NCBI GenBank assembly: GCA_021161165.1
Contig: JAGHBF010000045.1
Span: 1 to 20,966, forward strand
Reading direction: 5' to 3'
Length of the DNA: 20,966 nt
Origin: Candidatus Aminicenantota bacterium
GTDB lineage: Bacteria > Acidobacteriota > Aminicenantia > S016-38
Position 1 is the first letter of the stretch; each line of letters starts with the position of its first letter. Under the pieces are notes generated by a model, which was given only the letters and a program-made list of their open reading frames with translations, was not told the origin of the DNA and did not search any database. The translations under genes were made by a program, and so were the position numbers. Positions 7,814 to 15,239 of this stretch are shown here, in pieces.

Positions 7814-9161
7814 GGCTTTGGTTGTAGATGACGAAGAAGTTGTTCAGGATGTGATAGGAAAACTTCTTAATAAGGAAGGAGTAACTCATATTCCAGCCTA
7901 CAGTATACTTGATGCTAAGGATCTGGTAAATAATGAGGATTTTGACCTGGTCCTGCTTGACCTGAGACTTCCAGATGGCGATGGACTTGATTTTTTGCCT
8001 GAGCTGAAGGAAGCTTTGCCCAATACTCCAATAATAGTGTTGACAGCGTATGGAACGGTAGAATCTGCGGTCAAAGCTATAAAGGAAGGGGCGTTCGATT
8101 TTATAGAAAAACCGTTTTCCAATAAGTCTTTCCTTGACAGAGTTAAGAAGGCATTGAAGCTGAGGAAGATTTTAAAGGAAAATATTGAGCTCAAAGCACA
8201 GCTTGAAAGTATTAAAGGTTTTGGGAAGATAATCGGAAAGAACCATAGAATGCTGGAAATATATGAGGTTATAAAAAAGGTAGCCAGCACAAATGCTATT
8301 GTGCTCATAGAGGGAGAAAGTGGAGTTGGAAAAGAAGTTGTGGCAGAGGAAATTCATGAGAGGTCTAAACGGAAACACGGCCCCTTCATAGTCTTTCATT
8401 GTGGTAATATCCCTTCTGATCTTGTAGAATCACATCTTTTCGGGCATAAAAAGGGAGCCTTCACGGGAGCAACTGAGGACAAGAAGGGCTTTATTGAGGA
8501 AGCTCATGGGGGAACACTGTTGCTTGACGATATAACCATACTGCCCCTACCAACTCAGGCAAAACTTTTGCGATTTCTGGAGACAAGAGAATTTATAAGG
8601 CTGGGAGATACAAAGCCCAGAAAGGCCAATGTCCGTATCCTGGTTGCTACCAATGAACCTGTAGAAAGCGCTGTTTACGAGGGAAGGTTTAGAGAGGACT
8701 TATTTTATAGAATAAATGTTATTAAAATTAAAATTCCGCCTCTAAGAAAAAGAAAGGAGGATATTCCTCTGTTTATTTTCCATTTCCTTGAGATGTTTTC
8801 AAAGGAATATGGAAAACCTATAAAGGGTATAAAGGAATCAGCTATGGAGAAGTTGCTCTCGTATAAATGGCCAGGGAATGTGAGAGAGCTCAAGAATGCA
8901 ATAGAGAGTGCCGTGGTCCTTGCCAAGGGAGAATGGATAGGACTTGATGACCTTCCTGAAAGTATAAGAAAAGGAGGAGAGGGAAATTTGGACCTTGTTC
9001 TGGGAGGCAAAAGTTATAAAGAAATCCTGGAAGACTTCGAAAGAATGATTATAAAGAAAGCTCTTGCAGAGGCAGGTGGGGTCCAAAAAAAGGCAGCTGA
9101 AATATTAAAGATAAATCCATCAACCTTAAATATGGCTATGAAGAGACTGGGGATAAAGTAA
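7806..9161 (+). CDS. NtrC-family sigma54-dependent response regulator
   Basis: A 451-residue bacterial enhancer-binding protein with three domains. The receiver (1-120) has acidic pocket Asp8-Asp9, phospho-acceptor Asp52 in LLDLRLPDGDG, Thr80 and Lys102. The AAA+ domain (about 140-385) has Walker A GESGVGKE (170-177), the sigma54-contacting GAFTGA loop (217-222), and arginine-finger candidates in GRFREDLFYR. The Fis-type HTH (about 410-450) is EAGGVQKKAAEILKINPSTL. Two oddities: Walker B reads LLLDDI, so the usual Glu is Asp242, and the recognition helix reads NMAMKRLGI rather than the common RKLKxLGI. GGAGGT lies just upstream within the kinase gene. The overlap makes it the cognate regulator of the kinase; its targets are not evident here. 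Confidence 0.96.
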   Translation: MLRALVVDDEEVVQDVIGKLLNKEGVTHIPAYSILDAKDLVNNEDFDLVLLDLRLPDGDGLDFLPELKEALPNTPIIVLTAYGTVESAVKAIKEGAFDFIEKPFSNKSFLDRVKKALKLRKILKENIELKAQLESIKGFGKIIGKNHRMLEIYEVIKKVASTNAIVLIEGESGVGKEVVAEEIHERSKRKHGPFIVFHCGNIPSDLVESHLFGHKKGAFTGATEDKKGFIEEAHGGTLLLDDITILPLPTQAKLLRFLETREFIRLGDTKPRKANVRILVATNEPVESAVYEGRFREDLFYRINVIKIKIPPLRKRKEDIPLFIFHFLEMFSKEYGKPIKGIKESAMEKLLSYKWPGNVRELKNAIESAVVLAKGEWIGLDDLPESIRKGGEGNLDLVLGGKSYKEILEDFERMIIKKALAEAGGVQKKAAEILKINPSTLNMAMKRLGIK

Positions 9162-9173
9162 CCAGTGAAAATT

Positions 9174-9190
9174 CCTGATTTTCCCTCAGG
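9174..9190. terminator. Possible weak bidirectional terminator hairpin
   Basis: CCTGA (9174-9178) and TCAGG (9186-9190) form a five-base-pair stem with a seven-base loop between two convergent genes; the second arm overlaps the superoxide reductase stop codon. On the minus strand the stem is followed by AATTTTC. The stem is short and the T tract imperfect, so this is tentative. Confidence 0.3.
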
Positions 9191-9539
9191 ATTCTATCTT
9201 AATCTCTATGGAATTTTCCCAGACTCCATGTATATTGCAGTATGAAAGGGTATATATAGTTGACGTTCTGTCAAGGCACATTTTCAGGGTGATTTCTGGA
9301 ACCAATACATTTGGACCAAATTCAAAATTTCCACCATAGATCATAGGTCTGTTTTCAGGTTTTACAAAAATTTGAATCCACCTTATGTGGTGTTCAAAAG
9401 TATTTGGATGGGGTTTTTCTCCTATTTTTATCTTAATCTCAAAATTTTCTCCAGCTTTTACTGCAGGGGGAGCTTTAATTATGGGCTTATGTCTTTTACC
9501 TTCCTTTCCCAAATTTTGAATTTCATCACCGAATCTCAT
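9186..9539 (-). CDS. Superoxide reductase, one-iron (neelaredoxin/class II) type
   Basis: A 117-residue protein that should reduce superoxide to hydrogen peroxide without releasing oxygen, in the cytosol. The mononuclear iron ligands are visible: His17 (KRHKP), His44 and His50 (KPHPNTFEHHIRW), Cys101 and His104 (YTLSYCNIHGVWEN). It lacks the N-terminal desulforedoxin domain, hence the one-iron class. The residues before the first His, which are Glu-Lys in the well-studied Pyrococcus enzyme, read Lys15-Arg16 here. The ATG at 9539 directly follows the MATE stop, and its AGGAGGT ribosome site is embedded in the end of the MATE gene, so translation is probably coupled. Gene order suggests co-transcription with the exporter. 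Confidence 0.93.
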   Translation of the reverse strand: MRFGDEIQNLGKEGKRHKPIIKAPPAVKAGENFEIKIKIGEKPHPNTFEHHIRWIQIFVKPENRPMIYGGNFEFGPNVLVPEITLKMCLDRTSTIYTLSYCNIHGVWENSIEIKIES

Positions 9540-10898
9540 CTATACCTCCTTTTGAGCTTCCATTCTCATTTTGAATCCTATGGTTACGGCTCTCTTTTTC
9601 CAGTCCCTCTTTATGAAGAATATTAGAGAAAGTATAGAGGAGAGGAAAGCGGATATAACAAGAGCTTCCCATATACCCCGCAAAGAGAATAATTTGCCGA
9701 GAACAGGCGCTATTATGGAAAGTAAAATCAATCTGACTATGGATATATAAAGAGGTGGCAAAGTATCACCTGCCGCCCTAAATGATGAGGAAATCGTTAT
9801 ATTAATGGCAACAAAGAGCTGGGTTAACATGAAAAATCTGAAAACTTCAATACCGGGTTTAAGAACTGCAGGGTCTTTTGAAAAAAGAAGAAGAATTTGC
9901 TCTCCGTAGGGAAATATTAAAGCAAGAAGGGTAATAATAACTATCTCGTTAAGGATAATAGTTTTGATAATGGTTTTTTCAGCTTCCTTAAAGTTTTCCA
10001 TACCCAGATATTGTCCACATACTATAGATGCTGATATCGCAAAGCCCATAGTAGGTATCCTGAGGAAATTCAAAAGTCTTCCTACAATTCCTACTGCTGC
10101 TACAACTTCAGATCCATAGCTTGCTACAATCCTGAGAAGCACGAACATTGTCAGGCTCATAATGGTAAACTGAATACCAGAAGGGATTCCCACTTTTAAA
10201 ATCTTCCATCCAAGGGAAAAATCAGGCCTGTGGGGTTTGAATGGGTTTATCTCAAGGAATTTTATTAATTTATAAAGTCCATATAAGAAGGCTATAGAAT
10301 AAGAAATTCCCGTTGCAATAGCAGCACCCTTAACTCCCATTTTAAAGGTAAAGATGAAAATAGGGTCGAGAATTATATTAAGAAGATTGGATGTTGTAAG
10401 TATTACCATAGGGGTATAAGTATCTCCTGTTGCTCTGAAGACTGCATTTATGGCAAAACTTATCATAAACATTGGAATAAAGAAGGCTAAGGGAACAAGG
10501 TAAGAAGAACCTATGTTTATAACCTGGGCTTTTGCTCCCATTATAACCATAATGATTTTGGGATAGACAATAATTGGGATTGCCAGAAGGATTCCTCCAT
10601 ATACGGCGAGGCTCAGGGATTGGGTCGAAAATTCTCTTATATTGTCCCAATCTTTTTTTCCCTTAAACTGTGACACATAGGCTGTGGTTCCAACGGCTAT
10701 TGTCTGGGACAGGGTGAAAACAATAAAAGTTGCTATAGAGGCGAGAGAAATAGCAGCTATAGCATCTGTTCCGAGTTTAGAAATCCAGAAAATGTCAACA
10801 AGGGAATAAAGGTTTTGGAGAAAAAAAGACAGAAATGTGGGAAGAGATAAATAAAAAAGGTCTCTTAGTGAGTTTGTATATAACCTTTTACCCCTCAT
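9540..10898 (-). CDS. MATE-family multidrug/cation exporter (NorM/DinF-like)
   Basis: A 452-residue inner-membrane protein with about 12 hydrophobic helices in two repeats of six, as expected for MATE transporters, which expel cationic drugs or metabolites in exchange for Na+ or H+. Family features include LVDIFWISKLGTDAIAAISL in the first helices, the 'FRATGDTYTPM' segment in the first half and the equivalent 'FRAAGDTLPPL' in the second. These two internally related motifs show the duplicated fold. The substrate cannot be read from sequence. A start at 10898 has only a weak GAG before it; a TATAAT on the same strand lies 18 bases upstream. The superoxide reductase gene follows immediately. 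Confidence 0.95.
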   Translation of the reverse strand: MRGKRLYTNSLRDLFYLSLPTFLSFFLQNLYSLVDIFWISKLGTDAIAAISLASIATFIVFTLSQTIAVGTTAYVSQFKGKKDWDNIREFSTQSLSLAVYGGILLAIPIIVYPKIIMVIMGAKAQVINIGSSYLVPLAFFIPMFMISFAINAVFRATGDTYTPMVILTTSNLLNIILDPIFIFTFKMGVKGAAIATGISYSIAFLYGLYKLIKFLEINPFKPHRPDFSLGWKILKVGIPSGIQFTIMSLTMFVLLRIVASYGSEVVAAVGIVGRLLNFLRIPTMGFAISASIVCGQYLGMENFKEAEKTIIKTIILNEIVIITLLALIFPYGEQILLLFSKDPAVLKPGIEVFRFFMLTQLFVAINITISSSFRAAGDTLPPLYISIVRLILLSIIAPVLGKLFSLRGIWEALVISAFLSSILSLIFFIKRDWKKRAVTIGFKMRMEAQKEV

Positions 10899-10916
10899 TT
10901 TTTCACTCGGATAGTT

Positions 10917-10929
10917 ATTATAGTATAAT
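10917..10929. promoter_or_regulatory. Overlapping divergent -10 boxes between MATE and aminotransferase genes
   Basis: The near-palindrome ATTATAGTATAAT contains TATAAT on the plus strand (10924-10929, toward the aminotransferase) and TATAAT on the minus strand (10917-10922, toward the MATE gene), separated by one base. Both are perfect -10 hexamers. The -35 regions are poor. Because the boxes abut, polymerase bound for one direction should exclude the other. Confidence 0.6.
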
Positions 10930-10959
10930 CTTTACCTTATTAAAAAAGGAGCCTGGCTA

Positions 10960-12063
10960 ATGAAATTTATGGATTTAAGAGTAAAAGAAAACCGGTTAAG
11001 AGAGGAGATTAGAAAAGTTTTTGAAGAGGTCCTTGAAACAGGCTGGTATGTTGGCGGCCATTTCGTTGATGAATTCGAAAGGGAATTTGCCCGCTGGCTT
11101 GGTGTTGAACACGTTGTCTCTGTAAGTTCAGGAACAGATGCTCTTAAATATGCTCTCTGGGCTCTTGGTATAAAGGAGGGAGATGAGGTTATTACAACTC
11201 CCCTTACCTTTATTGCTACTGCGGAAGCAGTGGCGCTTTTGGGCGCAAAACCTGTTTTTGTTGATGTTGAGCCAGATACTTTTTTAATTGATCCTGAAAA
11301 AATAGAAGAGGCAATAACGGAATACACCAGAGCAATCCTTCCAGTTCATCTTTTCGGCTCAGTCGCTGATATGGATAGAATAAATGAGATAGGTGAGAGG
11401 TATGGGATTCATGTAATAGAGGATGCGGCTCAGGCTCATGGGGCGCTGTATAAAGGAAAGAGAGCAGGGTCTCTGGGTACTTCTTCTACATTCAGCTTTT
11501 ATCCCACAAAAAACCTCTCTGCCTTTGGAGAAGCAGGAGCGGTGGCAACTAATTCAGGCGAAATAGCAGAAAAAGTGTATATGCTTAAAAACCATGGACA
11601 AAAGGCAACATATTACTCCCTTTTTATTGGTGAAAATGGGAGAATGGATGCAATACAGGCAGGAATTTTGCTGAAGAAAATGGAGTATATTGATAAATGG
11701 AATGAAAAAAGAAAAAAGCTCGCTGCAATTTATCTGGAAGAACTATCCAATATGGAAGAAATAAAAGTTCAACAGATCCCTGATGGCGTTGAATCTGTGT
11801 ATCATCTATTTGTTATTTTGCATCCAGAAAGAGACAAATTAAGGGAAGAACTGGAAAGAGAAGGGGTTCCCTCCAGGGTTTATTACCAGGTTCCTCTCCA
11901 TCTTCAGCCTGCTTTTTCGTATCTCGGATATAAAAAAGGAGATTTTCCCGAAACAGAAAAAATTTCATCTCAGCTTCTTGCCCTTCCTATTGGCCCATGG
12001 ATGGAAGAAGACGACGTTAAAAAAATTGTTAATTCTTTAAAAAAGGCAATTTTAAGAATATAA
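10960..12063 (+). CDS. DegT/DnrJ/EryC1/StrS-family PLP aminotransferase
   Basis: A 367-residue PLP enzyme of the sugar-aminotransferase family, which puts an amino group on keto-sugar nucleotides or related cyclitols using Glu or Gln. The phosphate-binding SSGTDAL is at 57-63, the PLP-stacking/ring-N segment EDAAQAHGA at 154-162 (Asp155), and the Schiff-base Lys184 in FYPTKNLSAFGEAGA. The C-terminal domain has the expected YHLF and YYQVPLHLQPAF motifs. ATG 10960 has AAGGAG (10946-10951) eight bases upstream and a TATAAT 30 bases upstream. Glutamine synthetase follows after 20 bases and could supply the amino donor. The exact sugar substrate is not inferable; no other sugar-nucleotide genes are in view. 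Confidence 0.95.
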   Translation: MKFMDLRVKENRLREEIRKVFEEVLETGWYVGGHFVDEFEREFARWLGVEHVVSVSSGTDALKYALWALGIKEGDEVITTPLTFIATAEAVALLGAKPVFVDVEPDTFLIDPEKIEEAITEYTRAILPVHLFGSVADMDRINEIGERYGIHVIEDAAQAHGALYKGKRAGSLGTSSTFSFYPTKNLSAFGEAGAVATNSGEIAEKVYMLKNHGQKATYYSLFIGENGRMDAIQAGILLKKMEYIDKWNEKRKKLAAIYLEELSNMEEIKVQQIPDGVESVYHLFVILHPERDKLREELEREGVPSRVYYQVPLHLQPAFSYLGYKKGDFPETEKISSQLLALPIGPWMEEDDVKKIVNSLKKAILRI

Positions 12064-12083
12064 TTCCTAAAAAGGGGTAAGCA

Positions 12084-13403
12084 ATGGAGTCTAAAGAAGT
12101 GTGGGATATTATTAAAAAGGAAAAGGTCAAATTTGTTCAGTTATGGTTTACAGACCTGGAAGGTAGTCTAAAAAGTGTTTCAATTCCTGTTAGTCGGTGG
12201 GATGATGTTTTAATATGGGGAGCTTCATTTGATGGGAGCTCTATAAGGGGGTTTAGAAGAATTGAGGAAAGCGACATGTTTCTCTATCCTGACCTTTCTA
12301 CCTTCAGGGTTCTTCCTGTTGGAGAAGGAAATTTCAGGATAGCCAGAGTGCTATGCGATATCAAGAACCCGGATGGTACATGTTATGAAGATGCCCCGAG
12401 AAGGATACTTAAGAGAATGCTTGAAAAAGCAAGGGAGGAAGGTTTTTCCTATTATGTGGGCCCTGAGCTGGAATTTTTTTATTTTAAATCTCAGAAAAAC
12501 ACTGAGTTTATAGATTATAATGGATATTTTGATTATGTCCCTCCTGATACGGGAGAAGCTTTGCTTAGAGAGACTGTGGATCTTCTTGATTCTGTTGGAA
12601 TTGAGGTGGAATATTTCCATCACGAGGGTTCTCCTTCTCAGTACGAGCTTGACCTTAAATATAGCGATGCTCTTACTATGGCAGATTCTTTAATAACTGC
12701 AAAATTTATCATTAAGTATGTGGCAGAAAGAAATGGTTATTACGCCACTTTTATGCCCAAACCAATAGAAGGAATAAATGGAAGCGGTCTTCACATTCAC
12801 CAGTCTCTGTTTAAAGGGAATGAAAATGCATTTTTCGATGAAAATGACCCATACCATATGTCAGATACAGCAAGAGGTTTTCTGGCTGGCCTTCTTAACT
12901 ATGCCAAGGAGATAACCCTTATTACAAATCAGTGGATAAATTCTTACAAAAGATTAGTCCCTGGATATGAAGCTCCGGTTTATATCTGCTGGGGTAGATA
13001 CAACAGGTCCCCACTGATAAGAGTCCCAGCAATTCCGGTGGAGAAAAAATCTTCCATGAGAATAGAATATCGCTCTCCTGATCCGGCTTCCAATCCATAT
13101 CTTGTTTTTGCTGTTCTTTTAGCAGCAGGACTTGCAGGAATAAAGGGAGAATATCCACTTCCTCCTGCGAGGGAGGAAAATGTTTATGCTTTTTCCTCTA
13201 ATGAGAGGATTGAAAAGGGAATAAATTCTCTTCCTGGAAGCCTTATAGAGGCTATAATGGAGGCACGAAATGGAAGTATCGCAAGGCAGGTTCTTGGAGA
13301 AAGTGCCTTTGAGAAACTGGTTGCCTCTAAAAAAGCACAATGGGATGAATACAGGAGAAAAGTTACTGCTTATGAAATAGAAAAATATCTGCCTGTTCTC
13401 TGA
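12084..13403 (+). CDS. glnA: Glutamine synthetase, type I (short, alpha-like form)
   Basis: A 439-residue enzyme that makes glutamine from glutamate, ammonia and ATP as a dodecamer. Catalytic residues are all placed: Asp50 in FDGSS (active-site loop from the neighbouring subunit), Glu128/Glu130 (GPELEFF), Glu181 and Glu188 (HHEGSPSQYELD), His237 (NGSGLHIHQS), Glu296 in VPGYEAP, Arg308/Arg313 in NRSPLIRVP, and Glu328/Arg330 in RIEYRSPDP. The length and lack of a recognisable NLYDLP tyrosine argue that it is not controlled by adenylylation. The GxNEV-type site has Tyr where many relatives have His or Asn, probably neutral. AAAGGGG lies six bases before the ATG. It probably shares a transcript with the aminotransferase. 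A gamma-glutamyl-polyamine synthetase is less likely given the full match. Confidence 0.94.
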   Translation: MESKEVWDIIKKEKVKFVQLWFTDLEGSLKSVSIPVSRWDDVLIWGASFDGSSIRGFRRIEESDMFLYPDLSTFRVLPVGEGNFRIARVLCDIKNPDGTCYEDAPRRILKRMLEKAREEGFSYYVGPELEFFYFKSQKNTEFIDYNGYFDYVPPDTGEALLRETVDLLDSVGIEVEYFHHEGSPSQYELDLKYSDALTMADSLITAKFIIKYVAERNGYYATFMPKPIEGINGSGLHIHQSLFKGNENAFFDENDPYHMSDTARGFLAGLLNYAKEITLITNQWINSYKRLVPGYEAPVYICWGRYNRSPLIRVPAIPVEKKSSMRIEYRSPDPASNPYLVFAVLLAAGLAGIKGEYPLPPAREENVYAFSSNERIEKGINSLPGSLIEAIMEARNGSIARQVLGESAFEKLVASKKAQWDEYRRKVTAYEIEKYLPVL

Positions 13404-13407
13404 GGGA

Positions 13408-14373
13408 TTAAAACTTCAATCCTTCCCAGCTCCAGAGAGCTTCTATTTTTTGATAAGGTACCCAGATTCCATCTACCCAGCCTGTTGTTATTACAAACTT
13501 CAGGATAAAGCTCTTTAGCCTGAATTCCTTTTCCAAGCCAAAAACCACAAGTTTTTTTGCCTGGTAAAGGGGATCCCCGTCCTCATGAAAAAAGTCATTT
13601 CCTTTCCAGTAGGAAGCAAATATATTTAAAACAGGGTTTTTCCACAGTATTTTTCCCTCTATTCCCTTACCCTTTTCCATTGTATTGAGCCATCTGTCCG
13701 GTATATAGAAGGAGAGAAAATATGCCATAGTAACATCAACACTTCCAGCAAATGTATCGGGAATACTTATTCCAGCAAGACCCATTATTGCAGTTTCATC
13801 TCTTGGGCCAACATGGTGTTCCAGATATTCCCCTCCATAGTGGATGTAGTGGTATTGCAATTTGAAGAACGCAGGCTCGGCTTGTAAATTGAAAATCCCT
13901 CCCACATCGAATTTTTCCTGGGTAAGCACCCTCATTTCCCTCTGCCAGTTTATCCAGATATCAGCACGTGCATTTTTGCCATTTAGAAGGAACTGAAATC
14001 CTCTTTCAGCAGGCCTTTCATAGTAAAGGGTATCAAAAAAGATAGCCCTGTGTAGTCCATGAAATCTCTTTAAATTTCCAAAAACGAAGGTTATCCATGG
14101 TTCTGGAGTGAATGAAAAAGAAATGTAAGGAAGTATTTGTCTGTTTCCCCCGTAGAATCTCCAGAGAATTATACCTATATCAGAGGAAACCTTTTCGTTA
14201 ATTTTAAACGTAAAATAACCCTCGAGATTGTCTCCGAAGAAGGTTCTCCCATCGTAATATGGATTATCTTTGTATTCAAGGTTGTAGAAGAGGGAATAAT
14301 TGTTAAGGTTAAATCTAACACCTTCTGCCGCTAATCCTGCTGCAATGAGCATTAAGAATAATATTCTTTTCAT
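13408..14373 (-). CDS. Hypothetical outer-membrane beta-barrel protein
   Basis: I do not recognise this 321-residue protein. It begins with a Sec signal peptide (KR, then a hydrophobic core, likely cleavage after GLAA) with no lipobox Cys. The mature part is rich in Tyr, Phe and Trp in alternating patterns (for example YISFSFTPEPWITFVFGNL), has no cytoplasmic-domain motif, and ends in Phe321 preceded by alternating hydrophobics. Together these are the marks of an outer-membrane beta-barrel. There are perhaps 12-14 strands, but I cannot count them reliably. M1 is the right start because only it gives a charged n-region; it sits eight bases after a consensus -10 box, so the mRNA may be leaderless. 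Convergent with glnA (4 bases apart) and divergent from the DUF62 gene. Porin, lipid transporter or adhesin roles are all possible. Confidence 0.75.
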   Translation of the reverse strand: MKRILFLMLIAAGLAAEGVRFNLNNYSLFYNLEYKDNPYYDGRTFFGDNLEGYFTFKINEKVSSDIGIILWRFYGGNRQILPYISFSFTPEPWITFVFGNLKRFHGLHRAIFFDTLYYERPAERGFQFLLNGKNARADIWINWQREMRVLTQEKFDVGGIFNLQAEPAFFKLQYHYIHYGGEYLEHHVGPRDETAIMGLAGISIPDTFAGSVDVTMAYFLSFYIPDRWLNTMEKGKGIEGKILWKNPVLNIFASYWKGNDFFHEDGDPLYQAKKLVVFGLEKEFRLKSFILKFVITTGWVDGIWVPYQKIEALWSWEGLKF

Positions 14374-14381
14374 GGTTGGCC

Positions 14382-14411
14382 ATTATAAAACATGGGGATA
14401 TTTTATGTCAA
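14382..14411 (-). promoter_or_regulatory. Consensus sigma70-type promoter of the outer-membrane protein gene
   Basis: On the minus strand a perfect TTGACA (14411-14406) and a perfect TATAAT (14387-14382) are separated by 18 bases. Only eight bases lie between the -10 box and the ATG at 14373, so the expected start of transcription falls within two bases of the start codon. Confidence 0.8.
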
Positions 14412-14418
14412 AGATTTC

Positions 14419-14447
14419 TTGAATCCTGTTAAGGAGTATATTATATT
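14419..14447 (+). promoter_or_regulatory. Promoter of the DUF62 gene
   Basis: TTGAAT (14419-14424) and TATATT (14442-14447) with a 17-base spacer. Six bases separate the -10 box from ATG 14454, placing +1 on the A of the start codon. An AAGGAG at 14431-14436 lies inside the spacer and is 17 bases from the ATG, too far to act as a normal ribosome site. It runs back to back with the outer-membrane protein promoter. Confidence 0.6.
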
Positions 14448-14453
14448 TATTCC

Positions 14454-15230
14454 ATGAGAACCATTGCGCTTATAACAGATTTTGGAGAAAGGGACTATTA
14501 TGTTGGTGCATTGAAAGGGGTTATACTTTCTATAAATCCTGAGGCAAGAATAGTTGATATAACTCATGAAGTCATGCCCTTCCATCCCATTTCAGCGGCC
14601 TACATTCTTATGGGAGTTATGAATTATTTCCCCAGGGAAACAATTTTTCTCACTGTGGTGGACCCCAGGGTGGGAACCGAAAGAAAAATTATACTTATCT
14701 CCGCAGATGGGAAGTATTATATAGGTCCGGACAATGGTGTGTTTGCTCCTGTGTATCAGTTCAGTGAAATGTACACAGTTTACGATATAACATCCGATCA
14801 CCTGTTCCTTCCGAATCCAAGCAGAACCTTTGAGGCAAGAGATAAGATGGCTCCTATAGCGGCATGGCTTTCGAGAGGCATACCAATAGAAAGGATAGGA
14901 GAGCCAACTGAGGATTATAGGAGGTTTAGACTCCCTCAACCAAAGCTTCAAGGAAACATATTAAACGGGATTGTCATTCATATAGATAGATTTGGAAACC
15001 TTGCCCTTAATATAAGGCCAGAAGATCTGGGAGGTAGAAATATTTCCTTTGCAATAATAAAGGACCTCAGAGTTTCCAAAAAGGTTAACACTTTTGATGA
15101 ACTGGCAAAGGATGAACTGGGAATACTTATAAACAGCATGGGCTTTTTTGAAATAGGAGCAAAAATGAGGTCTGCAAAGGATATACTAAAAGTTGGAATC
15201 GGAGACCCTGTTCAGCTTGTTCTGGTTTAG
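14454..15230 (+). CDS. DUF62 family protein (SAM hydroxide adenosyltransferase / chlorinase-fluorinase fold)
   Basis: A 258-residue member of the family that hydrolyses S-adenosylmethionine to adenosine and methionine, related to SAM-dependent fluorinase and chlorinase. Family signatures: ALITDFGERDYYVGALKGVIL at the N-terminus, IVDITHEV at 33-40, VVDPRVGTER with Asp70 and Arg77 at the expected seven-residue spacing, and GPDNGVFAP at 91-99. The C-terminal domain contains HIDRFGNLALNI. At the place where the family usually has TFHGRD, this protein has TFEARD, so the His of the Asp-Arg-His triad is Glu127. Fold assignment is firm, activity is uncertain. The ATG is six bases after a -10 box. Neighbours give no pathway hint. 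Confidence 0.92.
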   Translation: MRTIALITDFGERDYYVGALKGVILSINPEARIVDITHEVMPFHPISAAYILMGVMNYFPRETIFLTVVDPRVGTERKIILISADGKYYIGPDNGVFAPVYQFSEMYTVYDITSDHLFLPNPSRTFEARDKMAPIAAWLSRGIPIERIGEPTEDYRRFRLPQPKLQGNILNGIVIHIDRFGNLALNIRPEDLGGRNISFAIIKDLRVSKKVNTFDELAKDELGILINSMGFFEIGAKMRSAKDILKVGIGDPVQLVLV

Positions 15231-15239
15231 GTTTCGTAT

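Noticed and set aside
14431..14453. AAGGAG at 14431-14436 with an ATT start at 14445 for the DUF62 gene
   Set aside because: The spacing would be good, but ATT starts are very rare and ATG 14454 matches the family N-terminus exactly.
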